Source: Phytomonospora endophytica (GTDB taxonomy: Bacteria; Actinomycetota; Actinomycetes; Mycobacteriales; Micromonosporaceae). Taken from it: 64,000 bases of DNA. Each line of letters begins with the position of its first letter. The first letter of the stretch is position 1. The notes beneath the pieces are model-generated. The model made no database searches. It was not told the DNA's origin and was given only the letters and a program-made list of their open reading frames with translations. Of this stretch, positions 17,157 to 26,116 are shown piece by piece. The position numbers were made by a program, and so were the translations under genes. The stretch covers positions 1-64,000 of the forward strand of contig NZ_JACHGT010000026.1 of NCBI RefSeq assembly GCF_014202425.1, given 5' to 3'.

Positions 17157-18389
17157 TCACAAGGTGTTCCGCAGTGCCTTCGGCCCCGCCAGGATCGCGC
17201 CGACGAGCATCCCCAGCCCGATCGCCATGAGCAGCTGGGCCATCGACGCGATGTCGGTGAGCCCGTCGACCTGGTCGCCGCCGAGCCAGGTCTCCAGGCC
17301 GCGCAGGCCGTGCGCGCCGGGCGTGAGGACGTAGAACGCGCCCAGGTGCAGCACGTAGGCGGGCGGCAGCCGACGGGAACGGCCGAGGGTCAGCGCGATC
17401 ACGGTCATCACGACGGCGCCGACGAAGGTGCCGGTCGGGTCGCCGAAGGCGCGCGTGCCGAGCTGCACGGCGGCGACGGTCACCAGCACGACGAGCAGCG
17501 CCCACGGCAGATCGCGCGGGGACATGGAGAAGGCGAGCATGATCCCGACGGTGAACAGGATCCAGCCGCACCACACCGCCCACCGGCCGAGGTTCCCGCC
17601 GTCGCCGCTGTCGAAGAGGTCCTGGTGGGGCACGTCCGCGACGAAGGTCGCCAGCGTCGCCCCGAACGCGAGGACGAGCAGGGTGACCAGCGCGTACACC
17701 AGGCGGGCCGTCCCGGCGGTCATGCGCCCGACGACGAGTTCGAGCGACGCGGCCGACAGCGCGTCGCCGGGGATGAAGTAGAACAGCGCGGGCATGATCA
17801 GCGGAATCGGCGCGCCGGTGACCCAGTCCCGCTCGTGGGCGAACAGGACGACCGAGGACACCACGATCGACCCGAGCAGCGGCGAGGCCAGGGTGAGCCA
17901 CAGTTTCCCGCGTCCCGCGACGACCAGCAGCCCGACGAGCAGCCCCGTCACCGTGCAGGTCGCGACCTGCTGCCAGCTCGCCTGGAGCGAGACGCCGAAG
18001 CCGATGCTGAACAGGACGAGCCCGAGCACCTGCCACGGCTTCGACCAGCGTGGCGGCCGGGCGGCGTCGGCGCGCAGGCGCGCTCGGGCCTCGACGGGGG
18101 ACAACGAGCCGTCGTGGACGCCGATGAGGATCCGCTTCAGGCGCGAGATCCGGTCGAGCGGCGGCACGTCGGGCGTGGCGGAGAAGGAGGCCGTGCGCAT
18201 GCCGAGGGTGACGACGGCGGAGTCGGCGAGGAAGGTGACCTCGACGTCGTGGCCGTAGGCGGCGGCGACCCCTTTGACGAGGTTCTCGCAGGTGTAGGTG
18301 CCCTCGTAGCTGCCGTGGAGGAGCGTGCGCACGAGATCCTCGACGAGCGCGAAGACCTCGTCGGCAGGGGCGGTCGCGGCGCCGGTCAT
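17157..18389 (-). CDS. thrE: Threonine/serine exporter family protein (ThrE-like)
   Basis: 410 residues with the two-part ThrE architecture. An N-terminal soluble ThrE domain (TCENLVKGVAAAYGHDVEV, then a beta-rich stretch) leads into ten hydrophobic segments, including LIMPALFYFIPGDALSAASLE (start of the first conserved loop) and VLHLGAFYVLTPGAHGLRGL. In Corynebacterium, ThrE exports threonine and serine using the proton gradient. Full length for the fused form. The ATG at 18389 follows AAGGGG. It is monocistronic and convergent with the sugar porter. Confidence 0.88.
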   Translation of the reverse strand: MTGAATAPADEVFALVEDLVRTLLHGSYEGTYTCENLVKGVAAAYGHDVEVTFLADSAVVTLGMRTASFSATPDVPPLDRISRLKRILIGVHDGSLSPVEARARLRADAARPPRWSKPWQVLGLVLFSIGFGVSLQASWQQVATCTVTGLLVGLLVVAGRGKLWLTLASPLLGSIVVSSVVLFAHERDWVTGAPIPLIMPALFYFIPGDALSAASLELVVGRMTAGTARLVYALVTLLVLAFGATLATFVADVPHQDLFDSGDGGNLGRWAVWCGWILFTVGIMLAFSMSPRDLPWALLVVLVTVAAVQLGTRAFGDPTGTFVGAVVMTVIALTLGRSRRLPPAYVLHLGAFYVLTPGAHGLRGLETWLGGDQVDGLTDIASMAQLLMAIGLGMLVGAILAGPKALRNTL

Positions 18390-18520
18390 CGGCCATCACC
18401 CCTTGGGGGAGCCTAACCGCGGGCTGGGGAGCCGGGGAGCCGATCGCGGGTCAAGCTCCGCTCAAGGTTTCCGCGACGGCGTCGGCCGACACTGGGGTCT
18501 CACCGCGAGAGAGGCCGATC

Positions 18521-18997
18521 GTGACGTACCCGCCCCAGCAGCCCTACGGGCATCAGCAGCCCCAGCAGCCCTACGGCTACCAGCCGCAGGCCTACGGTCA
18601 GGCCCCGCCCGTCCACCACTACGGGCCGCCGTCCCCGCCGCCGGTCGATCCGCGCCTGGAGCGAGGGCGGAAGGTACAGAAGTTCCTGCGGATCGTGGTG
18701 CTGATCGGTGTCGCCGGCGCCGTGGTCTGGGGCGCGGTGTACTTCGGGTTCATCTGGAACGGGCGGCCCGAGAAGGGCGACTGCCTCAGCGGTCTCACCG
18801 AGGAGTTCGAGGGCTACTCGATCGTGGCCTGTGACGATCCTTCGGCGGCCTACGAGATCGTCGAGTACGTGACCGGCGGGAAGTACGACACCGACCTCGG
18901 TGCCTGCGACGGTCATCCGAACGGCGAGGTCGTCAAGGGGGGCGGCGGACGGAAGAGCACGAGCCGGTGGGAGTTCTGCGCGGTGCCGGTGGGTTAG
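18521..18997 (+). CDS. Pro/Gln/Tyr-rich single-helix membrane protein with a small Cys-containing outer domain
   Basis: 158 residues. Residues 1-45 are a PQQPYG-rich cytosolic tail, residues about 60-82 form one membrane helix (IVVLIGVAGAVVWGAVYFGF), and the outer domain (about 75 residues) contains four cysteines (GDCLSG, VACDDPSA, GACDGH, EFCAVPV). This resembles the LppU/septum-formation-like domain found in many actinobacterial envelope proteins of unknown role. GTG start at 18521 with GAGAGG before it. Monocistronic; no functional clue from neighbours. Confidence 0.75.
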   Translation: MTYPPQQPYGHQQPQQPYGYQPQAYGQAPPVHHYGPPSPPPVDPRLERGRKVQKFLRIVVLIGVAGAVVWGAVYFGFIWNGRPEKGDCLSGLTEEFEGYSIVACDDPSAAYEIVEYVTGGKYDTDLGACDGHPNGEVVKGGGGRKSTSRWEFCAVPVG

Positions 18998-19048
18998 GGG
19001 CGGGTGCGTTCCCCCGTCGCGATCGCACCCGCCGGTCGACGGCGCCGG

Positions 19049-19138
19049 TCAGGCGCAGACGCCTTCGCGTCGCTCGAAGGCGTCCCTGTTCCAGGTGGAG
19101 CCGAGATCGCGTGCCGGGCCGATGGACCCGTTGGGCAT
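19049..19138 (-). CDS. Possible 29-residue peptide
   Basis: A short frame begins with ATG at 19138, five bases after a strong GAAGGAG site, and reads MPNGSIGPARDLGSTWNRDA then ending FERREGVCA. It lies in the 240-bp gap before the divergent GlxA-type regulator gene. The excellent ribosome-binding site is the main support; codon usage fits the genome, but the length is too short for statistics and I recognise no family. It could be a leader peptide, a small secreted or modified peptide, or a chance frame. Confidence 0.4.
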   Translation of the reverse strand: MPNGSIGPARDLGSTWNRDAFERREGVCA

Positions 19139-19237
19139 GCCGTCTCCTTCAGGTCGGTGATCGAGACCCGTCGATCGTCGCGAATCCGACCCTTCACCAA
19201 CAGTGCCCGCGTTGACACCCTTCGATAGATTCGCGCC

Positions 19238-20200
19238 ATGCATCGAGTCGCGATCCTCGTCGTCGACCGGGTCGTGGCGCTCGACCTCGCGATACCCGCG
19301 CAGGTGTTCACCACCGCGCGAGCGGACGGCGCCCGGCTCTACGAGGTCGTCGTGTGCGGCGAGCGCCGGGGCTTGACCGTCAACAGCGTCGAGATGGACG
19401 GCGGTGGCGTCGAGCTGTACCGGCTGACGGCTCCGTACACATTGGACGAACTCCGGTCGGCCGACACGGTCGTCGTGCCGGGCGGGTCCTTCGGGGTGTC
19501 CCCGTCGGCGGAGGCGCTCGACGCTCTGCGGGCCGCGCACGCTCGTGGCGCCCGGATCGCCTCGATCTGCAGTGGCGCGTTCGTGCTGGCCGCCGCCGGG
19601 CTCCTCGACGGCCGTCGCGCGACGACGCACTGGGCCTTCGCGGAGCTGATGGCGGGGGCGTTCCCGCCGGTCGAGGTGGACCCGAACGTCCTGTTCATCG
19701 ACGACGGGGACGTGCTCACCTCGGCGGGTGTGGCGACGGGGCTCGACATGTGCCTGCACATGGTGCGCACCGACTTCGGTGCGGCGGTGGCCGCCGAGGT
19801 CGCGCGGCACATCGTGGTCGCGCCGCAGCGCGAGGGCGACCAGGCGCAGTTCATCGTCCACCCCGAGCCGCGCGACGTCGGTTCGCTCGAACCGACGATG
19901 CGCTGGATGCGCGACCGGCTCGGTGAGCCGGTGACGCTGGCCGAGATCGCGCGGGAGGCGGCGGTGAGTCCCCGGACGCTGAACCGGTGGTTCCGGGCGC
20001 AGACGGGGACGACGCCGCTGCGGTGGCTGCTGCGGCAGCGCGTGCATCGTGCGCAGGAGTTGCTGGAGACGACCGCGCTGTCGGTCGAGGAGGTCGCCGC
20101 GAGTTGCGGTTTCGGTACGGCGGTGAATCTGCGGCAGCACTTCGCCGGGTCGCTGCACACCACGCCGCAGGCGTACCGGCGGGCGTTCCGGCCGCGCTGA
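19238..20200 (+). CDS. GlxA-family transcriptional regulator (DJ-1/PfpI plus AraC HTH)
   Basis: 320 residues. The N-terminal DJ-1/PfpI-like domain includes TVVVPGGSFG, the nucleophile elbow IASICSGAFVLAAAG and GRRATTHW. The C-terminal AraC domain has two helix-turn-helices (LAEIAREAAVSPRTLNRWFR; VEEVAASCGFGTAVNLRQHF). Members of this class sense an unknown metabolite and activate nearby genes. ATG start at 19238 with no strong ribosome-binding site. Similar to the regulator at 27297 (RRATTHW, DVLTSAG, CLH..R.D.GA). Its target may be the short frame upstream or be elsewhere. Confidence 0.92.
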   Translation: MHRVAILVVDRVVALDLAIPAQVFTTARADGARLYEVVVCGERRGLTVNSVEMDGGGVELYRLTAPYTLDELRSADTVVVPGGSFGVSPSAEALDALRAAHARGARIASICSGAFVLAAAGLLDGRRATTHWAFAELMAGAFPPVEVDPNVLFIDDGDVLTSAGVATGLDMCLHMVRTDFGAAVAAEVARHIVVAPQREGDQAQFIVHPEPRDVGSLEPTMRWMRDRLGEPVTLAEIAREAAVSPRTLNRWFRAQTGTTPLRWLLRQRVHRAQELLETTALSVEEVAASCGFGTAVNLRQHFAGSLHTTPQAYRRAFRPR

Positions 20201-20236
20201 CTGCCGTGCGACGAGCCCGGCGGGCGCGACCGGCCT

Positions 20237-20809
20237 TTATCCCACCACGATCCCGCGCTCGAAGGTCCGGATCACCACCGCGGCGACCCCGTGTCGCGGC
20301 AGTTGCCCTTTCGCGCCCGCCTCGCCGCCGGTGTAGGTCAGCGCCCACAGCGTCTGCTGGATCCAGTCGACGCTGACCTCGGGGTCGAGGACGCCTTCGG
20401 TCTGGCCGCGCGCGATGAGGTCGCGGACGGCGCGGTCGGCGGCGTCGTCGGTGTCGGCCTCGTCGATGAGTTCGAGCATGCCCTGTTCGCCCCAGACGAA
20501 CATCATCCGCTCGTAGGTGTCGACCATCGCCGTGATCAGTCGGCGCATCGCCTCGCGGGTCGGGCCCTCGTCGAGTTTCGCGTCGAAGATCGACTGGTTG
20601 ATGACGTCGATGGAGTCGGCGACGGTCGCCTTGACCAGTTCGTCCCGGTCGGGGAAGTAGCGGTGCACGGTGGTGCGGCCGACCTGCGCGGCCTCGGCGA
20701 TCTCGGCGAGGGTCGCCGCCCGGTTGCGGGACAGCGTGGTGGCGGCGGCGGCGAGGATCGCGCGCCGGGTGCGGCTTCTGGTCGGCGAGTCGGCGGACGT
20801 GCTGGTCAT
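20237..20809 (-). CDS. TetR family repressor of the adjacent ABC exporter
   Basis: 190 residues with a clear N-terminal TetR helix-turn-helix (ATLAEIAEAAQVGRTTVHRY then FPDRDELVKA) and a divergent ligand-binding C-terminus. The ATG at 20809 fits the family N-terminus (SPTRSRTRRAILAAAATTLS). It is divergent from the DrrAB-like ABC exporter, and two operator-like palindromes lie between them (20844-20880), so it most likely represses both itself and the exporter until an inducing drug binds. Confidence 0.92.
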   Translation of the reverse strand: MTSTSADSPTRSRTRRAILAAAATTLSRNRAATLAEIAEAAQVGRTTVHRYFPDRDELVKATVADSIDVINQSIFDAKLDEGPTREAMRRLITAMVDTYERMMFVWGEQGMLELIDEADTDDAADRAVRDLIARGQTEGVLDPEVSVDWIQQTLWALTYTGGEAGAKGQLPRHGVAAVVIRTFERGIVVG

Positions 20810-20843
20810 GGGCCGATCGTAGCGGGCGTCCGGACACTCTTCC

Positions 20844-20880
20844 GGGACATTCAGGTATCCATATGGAACATTCATGTTCC
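20844..20880. promoter_or_regulatory. Two operator-like palindromes between TetR gene and ABC exporter
   Basis: GGAACA-TTCA-TGTTCC (20865-20880) is a perfect palindrome with a four-base centre. Just left of it GGACATTCAGGTATCC (20845-20860) is a degenerate copy of the same pattern. Both lie between the divergent starts, in an AT-richer stretch, as expected for TetR operators overlapping the promoters. Confidence 0.7.
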
Positions 20881-20922
20881 AAAATGGTAGTCTCGGCAAC
20901 CCAAAACAAGGAGGTGAGTCCC

Positions 20923-21897
20923 GTGCACGCACTCGTCGCCGACGGACTTCGCAAGACCTTCGGCAAGACCGAGGCGCTCGCCGGTTTCGACCTGCGGGTC
21001 AAGGAGGGCACCGTCTGCGGTCTCCTCGGCCCGAACGGCTCGGGCAAGACCACGGCCATCCGCATCATGGCGACCCTGCTGCGCGCCGACGGCGGTAGCG
21101 CCCGGGTCGCCGGTTTCGACGTCGCCCGGCGCCCGGGCGAGGTCCGCCGGCGCATCGGGCTGACCGGCCAGTCCACGGCCGTCGACGAGATCCTCACCGG
21201 CCGCGAGAACCTGGAGATGTGGGGCCTGCTCTACCACATCGGCAAGAAACGGGCCCGGCGCCGGGCGGGCGAACTGCTCGACCAGTTCGGCCTCACCGAC
21301 GCCGCCGACCGTCGCGCCAAGCACTACTCCGGCGGCATGCGCCGACGCCTCGACCTGGCCACCAGCCTCATCCTCGCGCCCCGGGTGCTGTTCCTCGACG
21401 AGCCGACCACCGGCATGGATCCGCGCAATCGCAACGAGGTCTGGTCGGCCGTCCGCTCCCTTGTGGACGAGGGCACGACCGTCCTGCTGACCACCCAGTA
21501 CCTCGACGAGGCCGACCAGCTCGCCGACCGGATCGCCGTGCTCGCCGCGCTTCCGGGGGCGGGCGGGCGCATCGTCGCCGAGGACACCCCCGACGGCCTC
21601 AAGGCCATGATCGGCGGCGACCAGATCGACCTGGTCGTCCGCGACGCCGGGGCCATCGACGCCGCCGCCAAAACCCTCGCCCGCGTCACCGGGTCCGAAG
21701 TGGACATCGAACCCGACGAGCGGCGCCTGCGGGCCCCGGCCCGCGACCGGATCGGCGTGCTCACCACGGTTCTGCGCGACCTGGAGGAGCAGAACGTCGA
21801 GGTCGAGGACGTCGCACTGCGGCGCCCCACATTGGACGAGGCCTTCCTGCGCCTCACCGGTCAGCACATCCCCGACGACGCCAAGGAGACGCGATGA
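20923..21897 (+). CDS. ABC transporter ATP-binding protein, daunorubicin-resistance (DrrA) type
   Basis: 324 residues. Walker A GPNGSGKTT, Q-loop TGQSTAVDEILTG, signature YSGGMRRRLDLA, Walker B VLFLDEPTTGMDP and the H-switch region LLTTQYLDEAD are all present. The C-terminal extension (about 90 residues; RRPTLDEAFLRLTG) is typical of DrrA-type antibiotic exporters. The GTG start at 20923 follows AAGGAGG. Its stop overlaps the ATG of the permease gene by four bases. Together with the permease it should export a hydrophobic drug or lipid, controlled by the divergent TetR protein. Confidence 0.95.
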   Translation: MHALVADGLRKTFGKTEALAGFDLRVKEGTVCGLLGPNGSGKTTAIRIMATLLRADGGSARVAGFDVARRPGEVRRRIGLTGQSTAVDEILTGRENLEMWGLLYHIGKKRARRRAGELLDQFGLTDAADRRAKHYSGGMRRRLDLATSLILAPRVLFLDEPTTGMDPRNRNEVWSAVRSLVDEGTTVLLTTQYLDEADQLADRIAVLAALPGAGGRIVAEDTPDGLKAMIGGDQIDLVVRDAGAIDAAAKTLARVTGSEVDIEPDERRLRAPARDRIGVLTTVLRDLEEQNVEVEDVALRRPTLDEAFLRLTGQHIPDDAKETR

Positions 21898-22715
21898 CCG
21901 TCATCGACGACACCCGCCCCACCCTCGGGTACCACCTGGTGTGGGCCTTCAAGGACGGCTGGACCATCACCACGCGCGGCCTCGTCCACTGGATACGCAA
22001 CCCCGCCGTCGCCATCGGCGGGCTGCTATACCCGATCGTCATGGTCGCGCTCTTCGGTCTCGTCCTCGGTTCGGCGATGACCGTCGAAGGCGGCGGCGAC
22101 TACGCCGAGTTCCTCATGCCGGGCATGTTCGCGCAGGCCATGGCCAACGGCGTCATGGGCACGATGGCCGTCACCAGCTCCGACGCCTCCGAAGGCGTCA
22201 CCGACCGCTTCCGCACGATGCCGATGTCGCAGGCCGGCGTCGTCCTGGGCCGCAGTTTCAGCGACATCATCAACGCCGCCCTCGAACTGATCATCCTGCT
22301 CGGCTGCGGCATGGCGATCGGCTGGTCCTGGCACAACGGACTGGACGGCGCGCTCGCGGCGGCGGGACTGTTGCTGCTGCTGCGTTTCGCGATGATCTGG
22401 GTCGGCATCTACCTCGGTCTGCTGCTGAAGCCCGAGGCGGCCGGAGCGGCCTGGATGGTGCTGTTCCCGCTGACGATGGTGGCCAACACCTTCGTCTCGC
22501 CCGCGCAGATGCCGACCTGGCTGGGTTACGTCGCCGAGTGGAATCCCCTGTCGGCGACTGTTACCGCGTGCCGGGAGCTCTTCGGCAACCCCGGCGTGGT
22601 CGACGGATCCTGGGCGACCGACAACGCCATCGTGCTGGCGATCGCCTGGCCACTGGTCGCCTTCGTGGTGTTCCTGCCGCTGTGCATGCGCAAGTACCGC
22701 CGGCTCAGCCGGTGA
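21894..22715 (+). CDS. ABC-2 type permease, DrrB-like
   Basis: 273 residues with six predicted helices and the ABC-2 layout: N-terminal amphipathic segment WAFKDGWTITTRGLVHWIRN, then GGLLYPIVMVALFGLVLGSA, EGVTDRFRTMPMSQAGVVLG (a conserved ABC-2 loop) and the FVSPAQMPTWLGYVAEWNPL segment near the last helices. It is the membrane half of the exporter with the ATPase encoded just upstream (ATGA overlap). A strong terminator follows. Confidence 0.94.
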   Translation: MTVIDDTRPTLGYHLVWAFKDGWTITTRGLVHWIRNPAVAIGGLLYPIVMVALFGLVLGSAMTVEGGGDYAEFLMPGMFAQAMANGVMGTMAVTSSDASEGVTDRFRTMPMSQAGVVLGRSFSDIINAALELIILLGCGMAIGWSWHNGLDGALAAAGLLLLLRFAMIWVGIYLGLLLKPEAAGAAWMVLFPLTMVANTFVSPAQMPTWLGYVAEWNPLSATVTACRELFGNPGVVDGSWATDNAIVLAIAWPLVAFVVFLPLCMRKYRRLSR

Positions 22716-22719
22716 ACGA

Positions 22720-22752
22720 GCGCGGGTCCGTCCACGCTGGACGGACCCGCGC
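22720..22752. terminator. Bidirectional terminator between ABC exporter and MFS gene
   Basis: Perfect 15-bp arms (22720-22734 and 22738-22752) around CGC separate two convergent genes. The centre is also a copy of the dispersed palindrome GTCCA-N3-TGGAC (22730-22742). Confidence 0.8.
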
Positions 22753-22756
22753 GTGC

Positions 22757-24139
22757 TCAGGCGGCGACGGTCTCCGGCACCCGCACCCGCCGCAGGCCGA
22801 ATGCGCTCACCACGGCCGCGACGACCGCCAGCGCGAGCGGCACGACCAGCGCGGCCCGGTAACCGCCGAGCATCGCGGCGGCGCCGGTCCCGTGCGTGGC
22901 GGCCACGTTCACGGCCGTCACCGTCGACAGGCCGAGCGCGGCCCCGAACTGGAACGACGTGTACAGCAGTCCGCCCGCCAGGCCCTGCTCCTCCTCGGCG
23001 ATCCCGTCGGTGGCCGCGATCGTCAGCGGTCCGTAGGCCAGCGAGAACGACAGCCCGATCAGCAGCAGGCTCGGGAACATCGCCGCGTAGGTCCAGTCCG
23101 AGGCGATCGGCAGGAACAGTACGTACGCGACCACCGCGGCGGCCAGCCCGCCGAAGATGACCCGGCCGGTGCCGAAACGCCTGACCAGCCAGGGTGTCAG
23201 CGTCGGTGCCAGGACCACGTCGACGCCCATCACCAGCAGCGCGAAGCTCGTCTCCAATGTGGACCACCCGCGCAGCTCCTGCATGTACAGCACCGCCAGG
23301 AACTGGAAGCCGAAGAAGGCCGCGGCCATCAGCAGGGTCGCCAGGTTGGCGCGGATCAGCGCGGCCGAACGCAGGATCCTCAGCCGTACCAAGGGGAACT
23401 CGCTGCGCCGCTCGATCACCGCGAAGGCCGCGAAGGCGGCCAGGCCGGCCCCGATCGTCAGCGCCGTCATGCCCGCGCCGGCATGAGTGGCCCGCTCCAC
23501 ACCCAGTACGAGAAGCACGATCCCGGCCGTCACGGCGATCCCGCCGGCCAGGTCCACCCGGCGTCCCGTCCGCTCCGGCCGCGCCGAAGCCGGGATCAGC
23601 ACCAGCGCGGCGATCAGCACCACCGCCGACAGCACCACCGGCGCGCCGAACACCCAGCGCCAGTCCACCGCGGTGAGCAGCCCGCCGACGACCAGCCCGA
23701 CCGAGAAGCCGCCCGCCGCCGTCCCCGAATAGATCAGCAGCGCCCGGTTGCGGGCCGCGCCCTCGGCGAAGCTCGTCGTGATGATCGACAGGCCCGCCGG
23801 GGTCATGAACGCCGCCGCCACACCGGTCACGAACCGCGCCACGATCAGCACCCAGCCCTCCTCGGCGAAACCGCCGAGGCCCGAGAAGGCCAGGAACACC
23901 GCCAGCCACGCCACGAACATCCGCCGCCGCCCGAACAGGTCGGCCGCCCGCCCGCCGACGAGCATGAACCCGCCGTAGCCGAGCACATAGGCGCTCACCA
24001 CCCACTGGAGCTCACCGGTGCTCATGCCCAGATCGGCCCGGATCGCCGGAAGGGCGATGTTGAGCATCGCGATGTCGATGCCCTCCAGGAAGATCGCTCC
24101 GCACAGGACGAACAGCACGCCCCACTCACGCTTTGTCAT
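22757..24139 (-). CDS. MFS drug transporter, DHA2-like (14-helix type)
   Basis: 460 residues, close to 14 hydrophobic segments. Motif A-like GGRAADLFGRRRMF follows helix 2, and the helix 5 region VTGVAAAFMTPAGLSIITTS resembles motif C of drug exporters. The DHA2 family pumps hydrophobic compounds out with protons. ATG start at 24139 (MTKREWGVLFVLCGAIFLEG). Divergent from the LysR-type gene, with an operator-like repeat between them (24195-24213), so probably under its control. Confidence 0.92.
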   Translation of the reverse strand: MTKREWGVLFVLCGAIFLEGIDIAMLNIALPAIRADLGMSTGELQWVVSAYVLGYGGFMLVGGRAADLFGRRRMFVAWLAVFLAFSGLGGFAEEGWVLIVARFVTGVAAAFMTPAGLSIITTSFAEGAARNRALLIYSGTAAGGFSVGLVVGGLLTAVDWRWVFGAPVVLSAVVLIAALVLIPASARPERTGRRVDLAGGIAVTAGIVLLVLGVERATHAGAGMTALTIGAGLAAFAAFAVIERRSEFPLVRLRILRSAALIRANLATLLMAAAFFGFQFLAVLYMQELRGWSTLETSFALLVMGVDVVLAPTLTPWLVRRFGTGRVIFGGLAAAVVAYVLFLPIASDWTYAAMFPSLLLIGLSFSLAYGPLTIAATDGIAEEEQGLAGGLLYTSFQFGAALGLSTVTAVNVAATHGTGAAAMLGGYRAALVVPLALAVVAAVVSAFGLRRVRVPETVAA

Positions 24140-24194
24140 TCCCCCAACATCACCGGGCCGGGGGCGGGGAACAACGGCGAAGATCGCAACGCTT

Positions 24195-24213
24195 CGTTCA
24201 CTGACACTGAACG
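24195..24213. promoter_or_regulatory. LysR-type operator CGTTCA-N7-TGAACG
   Basis: A 6-bp inverted repeat with a 7-bp spacer lies 22 bp before the LysR-type start and 56 bp before the divergent MFS start. It fits the extended dyads bound by LysR-type regulators (T-N11-A type core TTCA..TGAA). Confidence 0.6.
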
Positions 24214-24235
24214 ATCGCCCGAGAGGACCCCACCG

Positions 24236-25117
24236 GTGGACTGCGACGAGCTCGACTGTTTCCTGATCCTGGCGACGGAACTGCACTTCGGGCGCACCGC
24301 CGAGCGCATGCGGCTGTCCCGCGCCCGGGTCAGCCAGCTCGTCCAGCGACTCGAACGCCGCGTCGGCGCACCCCTGTTCGCGCGCACCAGCAGGCGCGTG
24401 GCCTTGACCACTCTCGGGCGCCGGCTGCGCGACGACCTCGAACCGCACCAGCGCGGCATCAAGGCCGCGATGGCCCGCGCGATCGCCTCGGCGAAGGGGA
24501 TCGACGAGGTCCTGCTCGTCGGCTTCACCAACCCGCTCACCGGCGAGGCCGTCGTCAAGGCCGCCGAGGCCATGCGCGGCCGGCACCCCGACGTCGCCGT
24601 CGAGATCTGCGAGGTCCCGTTCAACGACCCCTTCGGGCTGCTGCGGCAGGGCGAGTTCGACGTCCAGCTGACCGCCTTCCCGGTCCGGGAGAGCGACCTG
24701 GACGCCGGTCCGGTGCTGCTGTCGGAGAAGCGCACGCTCGCCGTCCACAAGGGACATCCGCTGGCCGGGCGCGGCGAGGTGACCGTCGAGGACCTCGCGG
24801 GGGTGGCGCTGCTCGACTTCGAGGGCGAGCCGCCGTCCTACTGGCGCGACTTCCACGCTCCGCCCAGAACGCCGTCGGGCCGGGAGATCCCGCGCGGAGC
24901 GGCGGTCGGCAACTTCCAGGAGGCGCTGACCCTCGTCGGCGCGGGGAAGGGCGCGCTGCTGTCACCGGCGCACGCCGCCGACTACCACCCGCGCCCGAAC
25001 GTCGTCTACGTCCCGCTGGCCGCCGAGCCGGTCGACTACGGCCTGGTCTGGCGTGCCGGGGACGAGAACCGGGCGGTGCGGGCCTTCGCCGACACCGCCC
25101 GGAAAGTGGTGGCCTAG
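24236..25117 (+). CDS. LysR-type transcriptional regulator
   Basis: 293 residues with the N-terminal LysR winged helix (ELDCFLILATELHFGRTAER, then SRARVSQLVQRLERRVGAPL) and a periplasmic-binding-like effector domain. The start is GTG at 24236 behind GAGAGG. It is divergent from a drug-exporter gene, which is probably its target. The 3' end overlaps the convergent murQ by four bases. Confidence 0.93.
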   Translation: MDCDELDCFLILATELHFGRTAERMRLSRARVSQLVQRLERRVGAPLFARTSRRVALTTLGRRLRDDLEPHQRGIKAAMARAIASAKGIDEVLLVGFTNPLTGEAVVKAAEAMRGRHPDVAVEICEVPFNDPFGLLRQGEFDVQLTAFPVRESDLDAGPVLLSEKRTLAVHKGHPLAGRGEVTVEDLAGVALLDFEGEPPSYWRDFHAPPRTPSGREIPRGAAVGNFQEALTLVGAGKGALLSPAHAADYHPRPNVVYVPLAAEPVDYGLVWRAGDENRAVRAFADTARKVVA

Positions 25118-26031
25118 GACTCGCCGAGGGCGGCACCGAGCCGTCCGCCGGCGGCGGCGAGCATGTCGCGGCCGGTCTCGGCGTCCACGCCGCGCTCGAT
25201 CATCAGGACCGCGAGCTTGGTGTTGTTGCCGGCCTTGGCCAGCGCGGTCTCGGCGGCGTCGAAGGCGACGCCGGTGATCTCGGCGACCATCCGCGCGGCC
25301 CGCACGGCGAGCTTGTCGTTGAGGATCTGCATGTCGACCATGCGGTTGCCGTAGGTCTTGCCGAGCTGCACCATCGCGATCGTCGAGATCATGTTCAGCA
25401 CGAGCTTCTGCGCCGTGCCCGACTTCAGCCGTGTCGAACCCGCCACGACCTCCGGCCCGACGTTGATCTCGATGGCGTGCTCGGCGGTCGCCGACAGCCG
25501 CGTCCCGGTGTTGCAGGAGATCCCGACGGTCAGCGCCCCCAGTTCCCGCGCCCGCGCCACGGCGGCGATCGCGAAAGGCGTGCGGCCGCTGGCCGCGATG
25601 CCGATGACCACGTCGTTCGGGCCGACCCGGTTCTCGTCGATCGCGGCAACCGCGGCGGCCTCGTCGTCCTCGGCGCCTTCGGTCGACAGCACCAGCGCGT
25701 CGGGGCCGCCGGCCAGGATCGCCTGGATGAACTCGGGGGGCGTGCCGTAGGTCGGCGGAGCCTCGGAGGCGTCGACGACGGCCACCCGCCCGGCGGTGCC
25801 CGCGCCCACGTAGCGGATGCGGCCGCCCGCCTTCAGGCGCGGCACGATCGCCTCGATGGCCGCGGTGATCTCGGGGAGCGCCCGGGCGACCGCGCGGGGC
25901 ACCTCGGCGTCGGCGTCGTTCATGGTCGCGGCCAACTCGCCCACGGACATGCGGTCGATGTGGGCGTATCTCGCGTCGGCCTGCTCGGTGCCGAGTTCCG
26001 CCAAGGTGGCCGCGTCGTTGACCGTCGTCAT
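25114..26031 (-). CDS. murQ: N-acetylmuramic acid 6-phosphate etherase MurQ
   Basis: 305 residues with one SIS sugar-phosphate domain. Conserved parts are GRIRYVGAGTAGRVAVVDASE (start), PPTYGTPPEFIQAILAGG, GIAASGRTPFAIAA, STRLKSGTAQKLVLNMIST and KTYGNRMVDMQ, all diagnostic for MurQ. The enzyme cleaves D-lactate from MurNAc 6-phosphate to give GlcNAc 6-phosphate in cell-wall recycling. ATG 26031 gives the family N-terminus. No MurNAc PTS or AnmK gene is adjacent. Confidence 0.96.
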   Translation of the reverse strand: MTTVNDAATLAELGTEQADARYAHIDRMSVGELAATMNDADAEVPRAVARALPEITAAIEAIVPRLKAGGRIRYVGAGTAGRVAVVDASEAPPTYGTPPEFIQAILAGGPDALVLSTEGAEDDEAAAVAAIDENRVGPNDVVIGIAASGRTPFAIAAVARARELGALTVGISCNTGTRLSATAEHAIEINVGPEVVAGSTRLKSGTAQKLVLNMISTIAMVQLGKTYGNRMVDMQILNDKLAVRAARMVAEITGVAFDAAETALAKAGNNTKLAVLMIERGVDAETGRDMLAAAGGRLGAALGES

Positions 26032-26116
26032 CAATCTCCCCAAGCTCGGAGCTTTCCTCCGCCATGGAGGCTCCGCCTTGAAGGCTAGCAACGCTTCGGT
26101 GACATGGAAAACTGTC

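Noticed and set aside
19212-19229. Promoter TTGACA upstream of the GlxA-type gene
   Set aside because: The nearest -10-like hexamer (TAGATT) is only eight bases away, which is too close for a sigma-70 promoter.
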